Shown one piece after another: positions 17,601 through 25,588 of a DNA stretch of 64,000 bases. Position 1 is the stretch's first letter. Each line of letters begins with the position of its first letter. The notes beneath the pieces are model-generated. The model was not told the DNA's origin, searched no databases, and was given only the letters and a program-made list of their open reading frames with translations. The stretch spans positions 1 to 64,000 of the forward strand of contig CAIPAT010000336.1 of the NCBI GenBank assembly GCA_903863035.1, given 5' to 3'. The stretch is from an uncultured Lentisphaeria bacterium. GTDB taxonomy: Bacteria > Verrucomicrobiota > Lentisphaeria > Victivallales > Victivallaceae. A program made the position numbers and the translations under genes.

Positions 17601-17857
17601 GCTGTCGAAGCGGCTAGCGGCTGGGCAGGGGACATCTCAAAGGCGAACGACCAGTCGCTTTCAAATTCCGTCGCTGGTTTGGCAGGAGTGACAGTGAGTT
17701 CGACTGTTCCAGCCCCCGTGTTGATGATACCGGGGGCATAGAAACTGACTAATTTGCCGTTATATTCTTCACATTCGGCGTTTTTAACTGCCTGTGCCTG
17801 CCCGGTTAACGCGGCAGCGGACAGTCCGCAACAGCATAACAGTATTTTTCTGATCAT
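14651..17857 (-). CDS. Secreted multidomain glycoside hydrolase (clan A, GH39-like)
   Basis: A 1068-residue exported protein with a signal peptide (residues 1-23). Residues about 45-190 look like a LamG/concanavalin-type domain. A TIM-barrel hydrolase domain spans about 335-620: YLGHHLFDHTEVL at its start, acid/base E462 in WEIWNEVDW, and candidate nucleophile E563 in IWQTEQMW, as in GH39/GH5-type retaining enzymes. Residues about 710-870 resemble a CBM4/9-like carbohydrate-binding domain (NGGFEE through VVDDVSL). The C-terminal 200 residues are unrecognised. It probably cleaves a complex polysaccharide outside the cytoplasm. It precedes the PHP gene and follows the GH130-like gene. Confidence 0.8.
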   Translation of the reverse strand: MIRKILLCCCGLSAAALTGQAQAVKNAECEEYNGKLVSFYAPGIINTGAGTVELTVTPAKPATEFESDWSFAFEMSPAQPLAASTARNILGICTASGENNSRGLFAVARRGGEQTSYAKTGLEALVQGKPVNIACSWGKDGLRLYVNGQLKNRSDFTGEIGPIPAQFRVCRAAPFAVSAMRISSRQLPDPELNSNPGMAFTAGPDTTFLAGNNLAQAEYRITAGRDDFSFLTPVWNFEKSFTVCGNPVKLPLIAGNYANSTVKYHVKLKITDIDGKKADYREYDFELPPRSVLVPRELLLPPLPNGFYDLDMTVSAPGRADRRWQFTHAVIPATDPQVKDGRFAAYLGHHLFDHTEVLAKLDLHWCRSDAFKWNAIEPEKGRFDWTLADKMVAAAERNGVNCLGILGDPPVWAADPEVKPGHKNSSMAARHKPARLSDWENYVYQVVSRYKGRVSHWEIWNEVDWHPPGPPASFSGTTQDYFELLKVSWQAAKKADPDCRILVSGFGYGALCDQKMPFDLLRMGAAQYCDIYNIHAYQGRWGIAPLLAAIKEAKPGMPIWQTEQMWHTIADRKKQSLLTAAIFFWFIEFGFEKYFSFGDDFFFSYYTLSPNPVLSTLAAMQNQLRKCSEFAGVIDDPKVKYFDLKYSFRRTDGSWFTALGQASLPRRWQLGGDIVSISDVYGREVKFTREGDSCRPDQALEMLFAVSRQPVKVIAAEAVAAELCPNGGFEEISGDIAMGGLGNAVVANWQFRDRTYDPQGRIGLVKGGRSGDYALSLSSSGKGRVYAFFEQQLNEPGSYVFSAWLKNLGTAPAEAYLAVFDRSGNVYKHYQLGLIKAGAFQHYRVTADFPRPPTGNIAFIVGLEKTGTIVVDDVSLQPQSVTPIAGTRSLPVKNQEARRMFTRGGNSVGLDDMLKKVQAAPVIKGIQFRCADYPAMLSTADWRGISGSSLRLPVGGRSAGIAFLLTAMYVPSGAKILGEIKLRYTDGRETIMPLENGRHLQDWFLTPQSAGASPAFKFLSERFNEYGLFLVELANSRPETEIEAVEIFAAGDGLLCVIAATVLPPAVK

Positions 17858-17943
17858 TCTTGATCCGTTCGGTTATGATGGTTCAAAAGTTAAAGACAGC
17901 GTCACGGCGTGCCCGATACCTTTTTAATAAGTGATTTGGCCGG

Positions 17944-18882
17944 TCACAGACCATTCAGGCAGGCGTCGATGATTTCATCCAGGTCGCCCTCCGCCAGTCC
18001 GATGCAGGTGTCGGCTATGCCGTAATATACCCGCAGCCGCCGTGTTTTCATATCGGCGATCGCGCCGGTGGCGAAAACGCATCCCGGAGTGCGTCCGCGG
18101 AATTCATAATCCTCTTCAGCGGTCAGCAGATAGCTTTCCATTCTGCCGATGATTTTTTCCGGATTTTCCAGGTCAAGCAATATCGCGCCGAGCGAGTAAC
18201 TCACAATGGAACAGGAACTGCTGACGCCGTGAATGATTTCCAGCCACCCTTTTTCGGTTTTGACCGGTACCGTCGGCCCGATTTTTTCCCAGTTCCAGTT
18301 GGTAAAGCCTTTCATCATAAAACGGTGATGGCCCCAGTGCACCAGATCCGGCGACCTGGAACTCCAGATATGTCCGCGCTCATTGGCGGCGCCCATGCTG
18401 TATGGACGTTCCAGCCGGTAGTAATACCCCCCGATTTTTTCCGGGAAGAGACAGGGGACGCGGTTATCCGGCAGCGCCACAATGTCCACCGGCTCGAAAC
18501 TGTTGAAATCTCTGGTTTTATACATCAATCCGATGCAGCCCATTTCCGAATTGCCGGGGCGGACGACGTAATATTCATCTCCGATTTGTGTCACCCGGCA
18601 GTCGATCGGATGATTGTCGTATTCACCGAACATTTTATCCGGATCACGGAAGAACACCGGTTTTTCGTGAATTGTAAAATTTATTCCATCCGTGCTTTCG
18701 GCAACGTGGGTGCGGGCATAGGATTGATTGCGCAACATTACCGAAACCAGCAGTATGGTTTTGCCGTTATAGATGGTTTGACCAGGATTGAACACCACAT
18801 CCGCCGGTCCCCACGGAAAATCTTTTGGCGTAATTATCGGGTTTTGCGGATGACGTTTCAGTAATGTTTCCTGTCTGAACAT
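17944..18882 (-). CDS. GH130-like beta-glycoside phosphorylase/hydrolase
   Basis: A 312-residue cytoplasmic five-bladed beta-propeller-type protein. The N-terminal block LKRHPQNPIITPKDFPWGPADVVFNPG and the segment FGEYDNHPIDCRVTQIGDEYYV match GH130 proteins, which phosphorolyse or hydrolyse beta-mannosides. It may process oligosaccharides released by the neighbouring secreted hydrolase. The start at 18882 has AGGAA just upstream; an upstream in-frame ATG at 18918 lies next to the pseudopilin stop codon and has no clear site. Confidence 0.85.
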   Translation of the reverse strand: MFRQETLLKRHPQNPIITPKDFPWGPADVVFNPGQTIYNGKTILLVSVMLRNQSYARTHVAESTDGINFTIHEKPVFFRDPDKMFGEYDNHPIDCRVTQIGDEYYVVRPGNSEMGCIGLMYKTRDFNSFEPVDIVALPDNRVPCLFPEKIGGYYYRLERPYSMGAANERGHIWSSRSPDLVHWGHHRFMMKGFTNWNWEKIGPTVPVKTEKGWLEIIHGVSSSCSIVSYSLGAILLDLENPEKIIGRMESYLLTAEEDYEFRGRTPGCVFATGAIADMKTRRLRVYYGIADTCIGLAEGDLDEIIDACLNGL

Positions 18883-18921
18883 AATATTCCTTCTTATTTT
18901 TAAATTGATATCACTCATCGA

Positions 18922-19719
18922 TTAATAGAAAATCCCGTCATGTCTTACCCACATGCTGTTGTCGTTACGGTAACCGACACTGGCCACCCAGGGGCCGTAA
19001 ATCGCACTTTGAGGATTGTTATACAAATTCATTGCCGCGGCTTCACCAAAACCACCTGCGGACTTTGCGCCGACCACATGCCCGTCAACAAAAACGGCGT
19101 TGCATTCGGTATTCCCCTGATGCGCCGGCCACAGAATCGGGCCGTTTCCCACGACGGAATAGGAATTGTTGACTCTGTAATAGCCGAGCGGGTTCATATC
19201 ACCGGCTGCACGGTTCTGTCTGGCAGATTCGACAAACATTATGGTTTTGGAAGTCGCGCGGCACATTGACAGTTTAAATGGTCCTGCCGGTCTGGTGGAA
19301 GACAGATAATAGTAATTCATCCCGTAATCGCACTGCGCCCACCCGGCATCGTCAAGATTGCTGACGTAAAAGGAAGGACTGTTCCAGAAATCCTGATAAT
19401 AAGAACTGGTCGGAGCCATGCGCGTCCGGGATGGACAGGTCAGCTGTTTCTTGGTGATGTCTTTGGTTGTGACCAGCACGCCCGTCCAATAATGTACGCC
19501 GCCCACGTCGCCCGGAACGAAGATATCGTTGTAACTGGAGAGGTAATTATGCATCGCCATTCCCAGTTGTTTGAAATTATTTTTGCAACTGGCGCTTCTT
19601 GACACCTCCCTGGCTTTGTTGAGCGCAGGCAGCAGCATTGAGGCGAGAATTCCGATGATGGCGATCACCACGAGGAGTTCGATGAGCGTAAAAGTACCTT
19701 GTTTTCGACTTTGTTTCAT
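18922..19719 (-). CDS. Pseudopilin with prepilin cleavage/methylation motif
   Basis: A 265-residue protein opening with [20 protein letters not shown], the type IV prepilin/type II secretion signal: cleavage before F and an invariant E five residues later, followed by a hydrophobic stalk. The C-terminal motif [16 protein letters not shown] is the H-X9-DG signature of PVC-type (DUF1559-related) pseudopilins. Such proteins are abundant in Lentisphaerota and often sit in glycan loci; they may form short pseudopili that aid secretion or substrate capture (inference). It lies between the LacI regulator and the GH130-like gene. Confidence 0.9.
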   Translation of the reverse strand: MKQSRKQGTFTLIELLVVIAIIGILASMLLPALNKAREVSRSASCKNNFKQLGMAMHNYLSSYNDIFVPGDVGGVHYWTGVLVTTKDITKKQLTCPSRTRMAPTSSYYQDFWNSPSFYVSNLDDAGWAQCDYGMNYYYLSSTRPAGPFKLSMCRATSKTIMFVESARQNRAAGDMNPLGYYRVNNSYSVVGNGPILWPAHQGNTECNAVFVDGHVVGAKSAGGFGEAAAMNLYNNPQSAIYGPWVASVGYRNDNSMWVRHDGIFY

Positions 19720-19817
19720 TTAAGTATCTCCTGTCTTTTTACTTTAGTCCTTGTTTCATTCTGACTTATCTTTAATCCTTATTCCTCATTCCATTCAGAC
19801 TTCAGTCTTCCTCCGAT

Positions 19818-20846
19818 TCATTTTATGCACGGGCCGGTTGATCCGCGAATAATCAGTTCCGTCGGCAGGGTAAGTCGCGGCGGCACCCAGTCTCCAGGAG
19901 ATTTTAAAGCCTGATCAATGGCTTCCGCCGCCATATACCCGATGCGTTCGATTGGGTGATTGACGGTCGTCAGAGACGGAAACCAGTTGACAGTATCATC
20001 ATAATTATCAAAGCCGGTAAGCGAGATGTCGTCAGGGATTTTCCTACCGGAGCGGTGAATGGCGGTAAGTGCACCCAGCGCCATACCATCATCTACTGCC
20101 ATCACGGCGGTCAGTTCCGGTGCCTGCTTCAACAATTGCGTCATGGTTTCGATACCGTTACCGCCACGCGAATAATCTCCGATGGGCAAAGCACGGGCAA
20201 TCCAGCTTTCCTGCCGGGCAATGCCGGCCTGACTCATGGTATCTAAATAAGCTTGAAAACGCTGCCGGAGGTCAAAAACCGTCTCGCCGTCAAAGGGCAG
20301 GATATAGCCGATTTTTCGATGACCAAGTTCCAGCAGATGTTGAGCGGCGGCGCAGGAACCGGTATAGGAATCATTATCGATATAGCCCAGACGCGGACCT
20401 TCCACGATGGTATCCATGAAAATCGTCGGCAATTGAGACTGGGCCAGTTCCGGATGAATGTTTTTGAACCATTCGCCCGGTCCGGCAATAACCGCGGAGC
20501 ATTGCTGATCGCGCAAACGCTGCAGCAGAACAGTTCCTGACTCGTCGTAACCGAAAATCAAAGTCACGTCTAATTCGTGCGGACGGGTATATTCGAATAC
20601 CCCCTTAAGCGCTCTTGAAATATAGCCGGATTGATCTTTTTCCGCAGTCATAAATGCAATTCTGGTACGTCGCGGCGCAGGATAGTTGGTGGTGAAATTG
20701 TACTTGCACAACAGTTTGTTGATCTTGACGCGAATATCCTCGCCAACTCCCACCCGGTTGTTCATCACTCTGGAAACGGTCGATGCCGAAACCTCCGCTT
20801 CCTGAGCAATCTGGTAGATGCTGATGTCCTGACGAAGTCTTCCCAT
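19818..20846 (-). CDS. LacI family transcriptional regulator
   Basis: A 342-residue regulator. The N-terminal helix-turn-helix reads ISIYQIAQEAEVSASTVSRVMNN (about residues 8-30), followed by a hinge and a periplasmic-binding-protein-like effector domain (YISRALKGVFEY through LTLPTELIIRGS). It heads the minus-strand carbohydrate locus and is the likely sensor of its sugar. An 18-bp palindrome lies 20 bp before the start codon. Confidence 0.93.
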   Translation of the reverse strand: MGRLRQDISIYQIAQEAEVSASTVSRVMNNRVGVGEDIRVKINKLLCKYNFTTNYPAPRRTRIAFMTAEKDQSGYISRALKGVFEYTRPHELDVTLIFGYDESGTVLLQRLRDQQCSAVIAGPGEWFKNIHPELAQSQLPTIFMDTIVEGPRLGYIDNDSYTGSCAAAQHLLELGHRKIGYILPFDGETVFDLRQRFQAYLDTMSQAGIARQESWIARALPIGDYSRGGNGIETMTQLLKQAPELTAVMAVDDGMALGALTAIHRSGRKIPDDISLTGFDNYDDTVNWFPSLTTVNHPIERIGYMAAEAIDQALKSPGDWVPPRLTLPTELIIRGSTGPCIK

Positions 20847-20865
20847 TTCGCTTAATTCCCGATTT

Positions 20866-20883
20866 TTATGTTGCGCAACATAA
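20866..20883. promoter_or_regulatory. 18-bp palindrome, probable LacI-type operator
   Basis: TTATGTTGCGCAACATAA is a perfect dyad with a central CG, as in LacI/GalR operators. It sits 20 bp upstream of the LacI start codon, where repressor binding would block transcription of the regulator and possibly the whole locus. I did not see a second copy before the pseudopilin or the hydrolase genes. Confidence 0.65.
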
Positions 20884-20992
20884 TTAATTATAAGTCATCG
20901 TCATAAAAAAAGCAATAGATAAAATAAACAAATCGGAAAGATTTAAATTTTGTGCATAACCAGGCGTTGCTGACATTGCAGATATAAAAGGG

Positions 20993-21034
20993 GGATAAAA
21001 AAACAAGCAATGTTTCGTTGAAACATTGCTTGTT
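20993..21034 (-). terminator. Rho-independent terminator of the TolC-like gene
   Basis: A perfect 15-bp stem, AACAAGCAATGTTTC at 21002-21016 against 21020-21034, with a 3-nt loop. Read on the minus strand it is followed by a run of T (20995-21001 complement), so it terminates the gene ending at 21058. Confidence 0.85.
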
Positions 21035-21057
21035 GACTTTTAAAAGGACGAATAGCG

Positions 21058-22713
21058 TTACTTGGTTGCGGGTTTCCTGATTTCAGTGGTTTTCTTGGAT
21101 TCCACAGGTTTTTCCGGAACAATGATGTCAAATTTTTCTCTGTTGCCTTCCGGAATTGTATTATTGCCCAGCACAACGCCATTAAATGTGATAACGTTTT
21201 TGTTGATTTCTGCTCTGGCCTTTTCCGCCGCCTTCTGCTTTTGTTCAGTTTCCGATTTAGCTTTAGCTTCGGAAAGTTTAATTTCTTCAATCAGGCGGTC
21301 AAGGGTCTTCTGATCCAGCGCCTGAACTCCGATAGTGTTGAGCAGACGGTAATAAGAAAGATAATAATTGCCCAGGGCCAGAGTACGGTCGATCTGAGTT
21401 TCCGCGGTTTCCAGCTCCATCCGGTCAAGTTCCAGCTTGGACAGTGCGCCGCCGGCGGTGAAGTTCTGGCGTGCTATCTTCAGATGATCGGCATATGCCA
21501 TATATACCTTTTCGTCAAGATCAAAACGCTCTTTCACTTCGATCACGTTGGCATGAGCAATACGCACCTGCGACATGACCCCGATGGACAGCGCCAGTGT
21601 TCTGAGCGAGATTTCATCGATTTCAGTATTGATGGTGCGATATTTGGCAATCTGCTGCGGGAGTTTCAGCAGGTTGTACGCTGCTCTCATCCCGATTTCC
21701 CACCAGCTCTGATTATAGAGGAACGAGTTGCTTGAATTGGTAAAGTCGGTGAATACTTTGACGTTCGGGAACATCATCAGGATGGTTTTTCTGGCTTCTG
21801 TTACTGTAACGCTGGTTTCGATATCGAGCTGATACAGTTCCGGGCGTTCCATCAGCGCGATTTTCTCAAGCAGGTTGATGTCGGGAAGCTGAATAGTGTT
21901 CATCTTCTGCAATGCCCTGGTATCGACTTTGATGTCATCGATCGGCAGATAGCCCATCAGTGCCCGCAGTTCAATACAGGAGTTCTGGTAACTGCGCTGA
22001 TATTCCATCAGCCGTTTTTCCAGCCGGATAAATCTTTTTCTTTCATCCAGGAGACGCAAGGGGGAGACTGATTTCGAGTCACTGATTTCGGCAAATACTT
22101 TTTCTATATTTTTACATTTGACCAGCAGCTTTTCGGTAGTTTCAATAGCGTCCTGAGTGGCCGCCACTTTGAAATATGTCTTGACGACCTCCAGTGTTAA
22201 GTTCTGGGCGGCGCGCCGTTTCTGTTCCATTGCGATAAGAGCGTTGTCTTCCGCCTGGTTGGCATTTAAGTAAGCGAGTCCGAAGTCAAGTACGCTGAGC
22301 GCCATTTCAACTTTGAATACATTCTCGCCTTTATCCGAACTTTTGCTCGGCGGGTAAGTCTGCGCTCCGGTTTGGAGGTTCTGGCTGCTCGATCCCGGTT
22401 CGTTGTTTCTGCCGGTAGCATCGTCAGAAATCGTCAAGTCCGGAAGCATGCCGAGCATTTCAGCGGTAACTCGTTCCTGGGCAATCCGTTCTTTTAAGTC
22501 AAATACTTTCAAGTCGAGGTTCTGTTTCAGGGCAATGGAGATACATTCAGGCAGAGTAAAAACGGTGCCTTGAGGAATAACTTTCTTATTGATTTTTCCG
22601 AAATGCTCGTTGGCTTTTTCAACGCGCTGCTGACGGTAATATTCAGAATCATGACATCCGAATGCCACCATTGCTATAGCTAAAGCAAATACTGAACGAA
22701 ATACTTTTAACAT
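21058..22713 (-). CDS. TolC-like outer membrane efflux lipoprotein
   Basis: A 551-residue outer-membrane factor of the TolC/OEP type. The signal ends with AMVAFGC, a lipobox with Cys20. Long helical coiled-coil segments (about 140-245 and 340-440) alternate with strand regions, including the typical TLALGNYYLSYYRLLNTIG near the end of the second repeat. The C-terminal 100 residues are charged (KQKAAEKARAEINKN...) and unusual. It is the second gene of a two-gene minus-strand operon after the 82-residue protein and faces the adaptor/M50 operon, for which it likely provides the outer-membrane channel (inference). Confidence 0.85.
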   Translation of the reverse strand: MLKVFRSVFALAIAMVAFGCHDSEYYRQQRVEKANEHFGKINKKVIPQGTVFTLPECISIALKQNLDLKVFDLKERIAQERVTAEMLGMLPDLTISDDATGRNNEPGSSSQNLQTGAQTYPPSKSSDKGENVFKVEMALSVLDFGLAYLNANQAEDNALIAMEQKRRAAQNLTLEVVKTYFKVAATQDAIETTEKLLVKCKNIEKVFAEISDSKSVSPLRLLDERKRFIRLEKRLMEYQRSYQNSCIELRALMGYLPIDDIKVDTRALQKMNTIQLPDINLLEKIALMERPELYQLDIETSVTVTEARKTILMMFPNVKVFTDFTNSSNSFLYNQSWWEIGMRAAYNLLKLPQQIAKYRTINTEIDEISLRTLALSIGVMSQVRIAHANVIEVKERFDLDEKVYMAYADHLKIARQNFTAGGALSKLELDRMELETAETQIDRTLALGNYYLSYYRLLNTIGVQALDQKTLDRLIEEIKLSEAKAKSETEQKQKAAEKARAEINKNVITFNGVVLGNNTIPEGNREKFDIIVPEKPVESKKTTEIRKPATK

Positions 22714-22764
22714 GACAGCCCCGCTTCTTGAATTTCTCTGACTACATTTAGATAGGTTTAACCC

Positions 22765-23013
22765 TTACTTGGCATTATTGGTTTTTTGGAGAATCCCTGC
22801 TTCAAGAAGTTTGTCGATAAGATTCTGCATCGAATTGAAGGCGTTCAGAAAGCCCTGCGGCGGCATAATAATCCGCTCTTTACAAAGAGGCTGAGGCTCG
22901 CCTTTGCCATCAGGATCCGGTTGCAGGGTAACGAAATCAAATCTTACCATGCCGCCGGCAAAATGAATCTGCCCAATTCCGTCAGCAAAGATTTCTTCTT
23001 TAGTGTTGTCCAT
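22765..23013 (-). CDS. Small unknown protein of the M50/HlyD locus (82 aa)
   Basis: I do not recognise this protein. It is 82 residues, without signal peptide or membrane segment. The middle part is beta-like (GIGQIHFAGGMVRFDFVTLQP), followed by IIMPPQGFLNAFNSMQNLIDKLLEAGIL, a likely amphipathic helix. ATG 23013 is preceded by AGGAGAG with good spacing and is chosen over the frame start at 23031. It lies 51 bp before the TolC-like gene on the same strand and is divergent from the adaptor genes, so it is probably a dedicated cytoplasmic component, chaperone or regulator of that system. Confidence 0.75.
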   Translation of the reverse strand: MDNTKEEIFADGIGQIHFAGGMVRFDFVTLQPDPDGKGEPQPLCKERIIMPPQGFLNAFNSMQNLIDKLLEAGILQKTNNAK

Positions 23014-23051
23014 TTTTCTCTCCTGAATCAATCTATTTTTGAGTTAAATTA

Positions 23052-23068
23052 TATTCTTAATAAGAATA
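23052..23068. promoter_or_regulatory. 17-bp palindrome in the divergent promoter region
   Basis: TATTCTTAATAAGAATA is a perfect dyad around base 23060, placed 39 bp upstream of the 82-residue protein gene and about 220 bp upstream of the HlyD gene. It could be an operator shared by both operons. No regulator gene is adjacent. The rest of 23014-23285 is AT-rich and shows no gene. Confidence 0.45.
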
Positions 23069-23285
23069 AGACTTCTTCTGTCATCAATATAAAACAACTA
23101 GAACATAACATTAAAAAATTAATTTGCAAACTACTTTTTTATAAAAATCACTCATTCGGAATAATTGATTTTCGAGTATCAGAACGCCGGAAAAAAAACA
23201 ACAATAATTTTTAAATAATCCAAAGCATTTTGCACGAGTAATGATTATATTACACTGATTTTGCAAGAACAGAAAGGTATTGACA

Positions 23286-24146
23286 ATGAATTATTTATTC
23301 CGGTTATTATTGAGCAATTGCAAATCTTCCGGACTTTCTTCTGCGGTTTGTCTGCTTGGATTGTGCCTGTTGTGGATTGCGCCGACAAATGTGTCAGTCG
23401 CCGGCGAAGCGCAAGTTGAAGCAGATGAATATCCGACAAAGGTTGTCATATTTCCCTTTCGCCAGGCGGTGATTTCGGCGGAGGTTGACACTGCGGTCAA
23501 GCAATATAATTTCAAAGAAGGGGATTGCTTCAAGGAGGGGGAAGTTATTGCCCTGCTTGAGGATAAAATTTATCTGCAGAAATACGAAAAGGCAAAATCC
23601 GCGCAGCTTGAGTCTGAAGCTTCGATGCAATTTGCGCTGAAAAATTTCAAACGCAACGAGGAAATGTATCAAAAAGGCATTCAGGGAATGCAGGATTTGG
23701 AAAAAAGCGAATTGGAAAGAGATATCGCTGCTTCAAAATTGAATTTCTCTGTTGCAAATATGAAAATGGCGGAAATAGATTTGAAGGCCTGCCGTCTGGT
23801 TGCGCCGTTTGCCGGGCGTTTGATCAAAAAACTGGTACAGGAGCACGAATTTGTGCGCGCCAGCCAGCAGGTAATCAATATTATCGATGATTATCAACTG
23901 CTGGCGGTGATGCACCTGCCGTCTTCCGAAATCAATAAAGTGGCCATTGGTAAAAAAATGCGTGTCTGGATTGATGAAACCAGAACCGAACACGAAGGAA
24001 CGATCAATGTGATTTCCGGCGAGATTGATCCCGGCAGCCGGACCTTTGAAATAAAAGTTCTTCTCGATAACCGTGCCAGAAAGCTGGCGGCGGGAATGTC
24101 AGGCAAACTGATGAAGCAATATGACAAAAACAGCGGAAAAAAATAA
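23286..24146 (+). CDS. HlyD/RND-type periplasmic adaptor protein
   Basis: A 286-residue membrane fusion protein. An N-terminal hydrophobic segment (about residues 18-38, ending SVAGEAQ) is a signal peptide or anchor. The split lipoyl/barrel-sandwich domain is seen before and after a helical hairpin (about 95-165, rich in K, E and Q), with LVAPFAGRLIKKLV completing the lipoyl half, then a beta-barrel domain (VISGEIDPGSRTFEIKVLLDN). Such adaptors connect an inner-membrane transporter to TolC. ATG 23286 has AAAGG at 23273-23277. The stop codon overlaps the next ATG by one base, so the two genes are translationally coupled. Confidence 0.88.
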   Translation: MNYLFRLLLSNCKSSGLSSAVCLLGLCLLWIAPTNVSVAGEAQVEADEYPTKVVIFPFRQAVISAEVDTAVKQYNFKEGDCFKEGEVIALLEDKIYLQKYEKAKSAQLESEASMQFALKNFKRNEEMYQKGIQGMQDLEKSELERDIAASKLNFSVANMKMAEIDLKACRLVAPFAGRLIKKLVQEHEFVRASQQVINIIDDYQLLAVMHLPSSEINKVAIGKKMRVWIDETRTEHEGTINVISGEIDPGSRTFEIKVLLDNRARKLAAGMSGKLMKQYDKNSGKK

Positions 24147-25567
24147 TGTCTGAAACTCAATCCGGCAAAGAACAAAAAGAATTATTACTGCTTAAAGGCA
24201 AGCTGAATGCCATTTCCGCAGTTTTAAAACTGGGCCATGAAGCTTTCGAAAAGAGAACTCTGCAGCAACTGGCTAATCATATTGTCAATAACAGCCGGAT
24301 GGTGGCTCCGTATGAACGTTCCGCGCTGATTGATATGCGCGGAAGCAAACCTAGAATACTTGCGGTGTCCGGGCAGCCGGAAGTTAATGCCAACTCTGAA
24401 TACTGTTTTAATCTGACGAATTTGATTCAGCCGCTTGCCGGACTGGACAAAGTGGCGGTGCTTACGGATGAGCTGCTTAAAGAGAAAAACGCCAAACAAA
24501 GCGCGCTTGATGCTTTTGAATACCTTAAAGCATGTTTCCCGCAAATGCTGCTGATTCCGATCAGGCCGGTAGCCCGCGGCGGGGACGCGGCTCCGGAATT
24601 GCTGATCTGGGCCGTGGAATTTTCAGACCAGGCCAATCTGGCCAGCGCCGGCAGTCTTCTGCCGTTGTTGTGCCAGCACTATGCAGAAGCGCTTTTTTTC
24701 ACCCTTCATGAAAAACAAAAAATTATTCACCGTGTGATTGACCGCAAAAAATGGCTTAAACCATCGCGGGTGCTGCTGATATTGTTCTGCTTGTTTTTTA
24801 TCTCCCTCTTTGTGATGCCGATCAGGCAGAATGTGGCGGCGGATTTCGAGATCATGCCGGGGAAAGAGAATTTTTACTATGCCCCGTTTGACGGAGTAAT
24901 TGAGACATGCTACAACAATAAAAGCGGCAGCAGCGTCGTGCCGGGAAATATAATACTGACATACAATACTGAAGAACGCGCTTTTGATCTGGCCGGCGCG
25001 GAAAACGCCCGCAACAAGATTTCGGCTCAACTGGATCTGATTCAGCAGCAATCATTCAAAGATATTTCCAAGCGCGGGGAAGTCCGGATGCTTGAACTGC
25101 AGAAAGAAAAAGCGGAAATAAGTATCAGGCGCAACAAATGGTTTTTGGAAAAAAGCGCGATACGGGCCAAGCAGACTGGAATCCTGGACATCTCCGACAA
25201 GGATAAGCTCGAAGGCAAGGCTGTACGCGCCGGAGAAAAGCTGTTTGAGATATTATCCACGGAGAGCCTGATCGCCTTGATTGCGCTGAATGAGCAGAAT
25301 GCCTCAGTGCTGGGCGATGACTGCAAGATTACATTATATCTGCATACCATGCCTGAAATGCCAATAATCGGGAAAATTGAATCAATCAGTCCGAAACCGG
25401 TTCTTACCGAGAAAAAAATTTATTGTTATATGATCCGGATGACGATGGAATACCAGAAAAAAGATCTCCTTTGCGGGATGCGCGGGGTAGCCAGGATTGC
25501 CGGTCCGCGGGTGCCGCTCGGCTATTATTTATTCCGGAATATCGTGCTGTGGTGGAGACGGGTTTAA
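24146..25567 (+). CDS. GAF-like/HlyD hybrid adaptor membrane protein
   Basis: A 473-residue protein. Residues about 15-190 form a soluble domain of GAF-like appearance (FEKRTLQQLANHIVNNSRMVAPYERSALI, then LLIPIRPV), which would be cytoplasmic. A transmembrane helix follows at about 207-224 (LLILFCLFFISLFVMP). The rest is periplasmic and HlyD-like: lipoyl half FYYAPFDGVIE, a helical hairpin (about 280-325), then IRAKQTGILDISDKDKLEGKAV and a barrel domain. This is a second adaptor with its own cytoplasmic sensor-like part. It lies between the classical adaptor and the M50 protein, 21 bp before the latter. Confidence 0.8.
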   Translation: MSETQSGKEQKELLLLKGKLNAISAVLKLGHEAFEKRTLQQLANHIVNNSRMVAPYERSALIDMRGSKPRILAVSGQPEVNANSEYCFNLTNLIQPLAGLDKVAVLTDELLKEKNAKQSALDAFEYLKACFPQMLLIPIRPVARGGDAAPELLIWAVEFSDQANLASAGSLLPLLCQHYAEALFFTLHEKQKIIHRVIDRKKWLKPSRVLLILFCLFFISLFVMPIRQNVAADFEIMPGKENFYYAPFDGVIETCYNNKSGSSVVPGNIILTYNTEERAFDLAGAENARNKISAQLDLIQQQSFKDISKRGEVRMLELQKEKAEISIRRNKWFLEKSAIRAKQTGILDISDKDKLEGKAVRAGEKLFEILSTESLIALIALNEQNASVLGDDCKITLYLHTMPEMPIIGKIESISPKPVLTEKKIYCYMIRMTMEYQKKDLLCGMRGVARIAGPRVPLGYYLFRNIVLWWRRV

Positions 25568-25588
25568 ACCGCAAGGACCTGGAAAATC

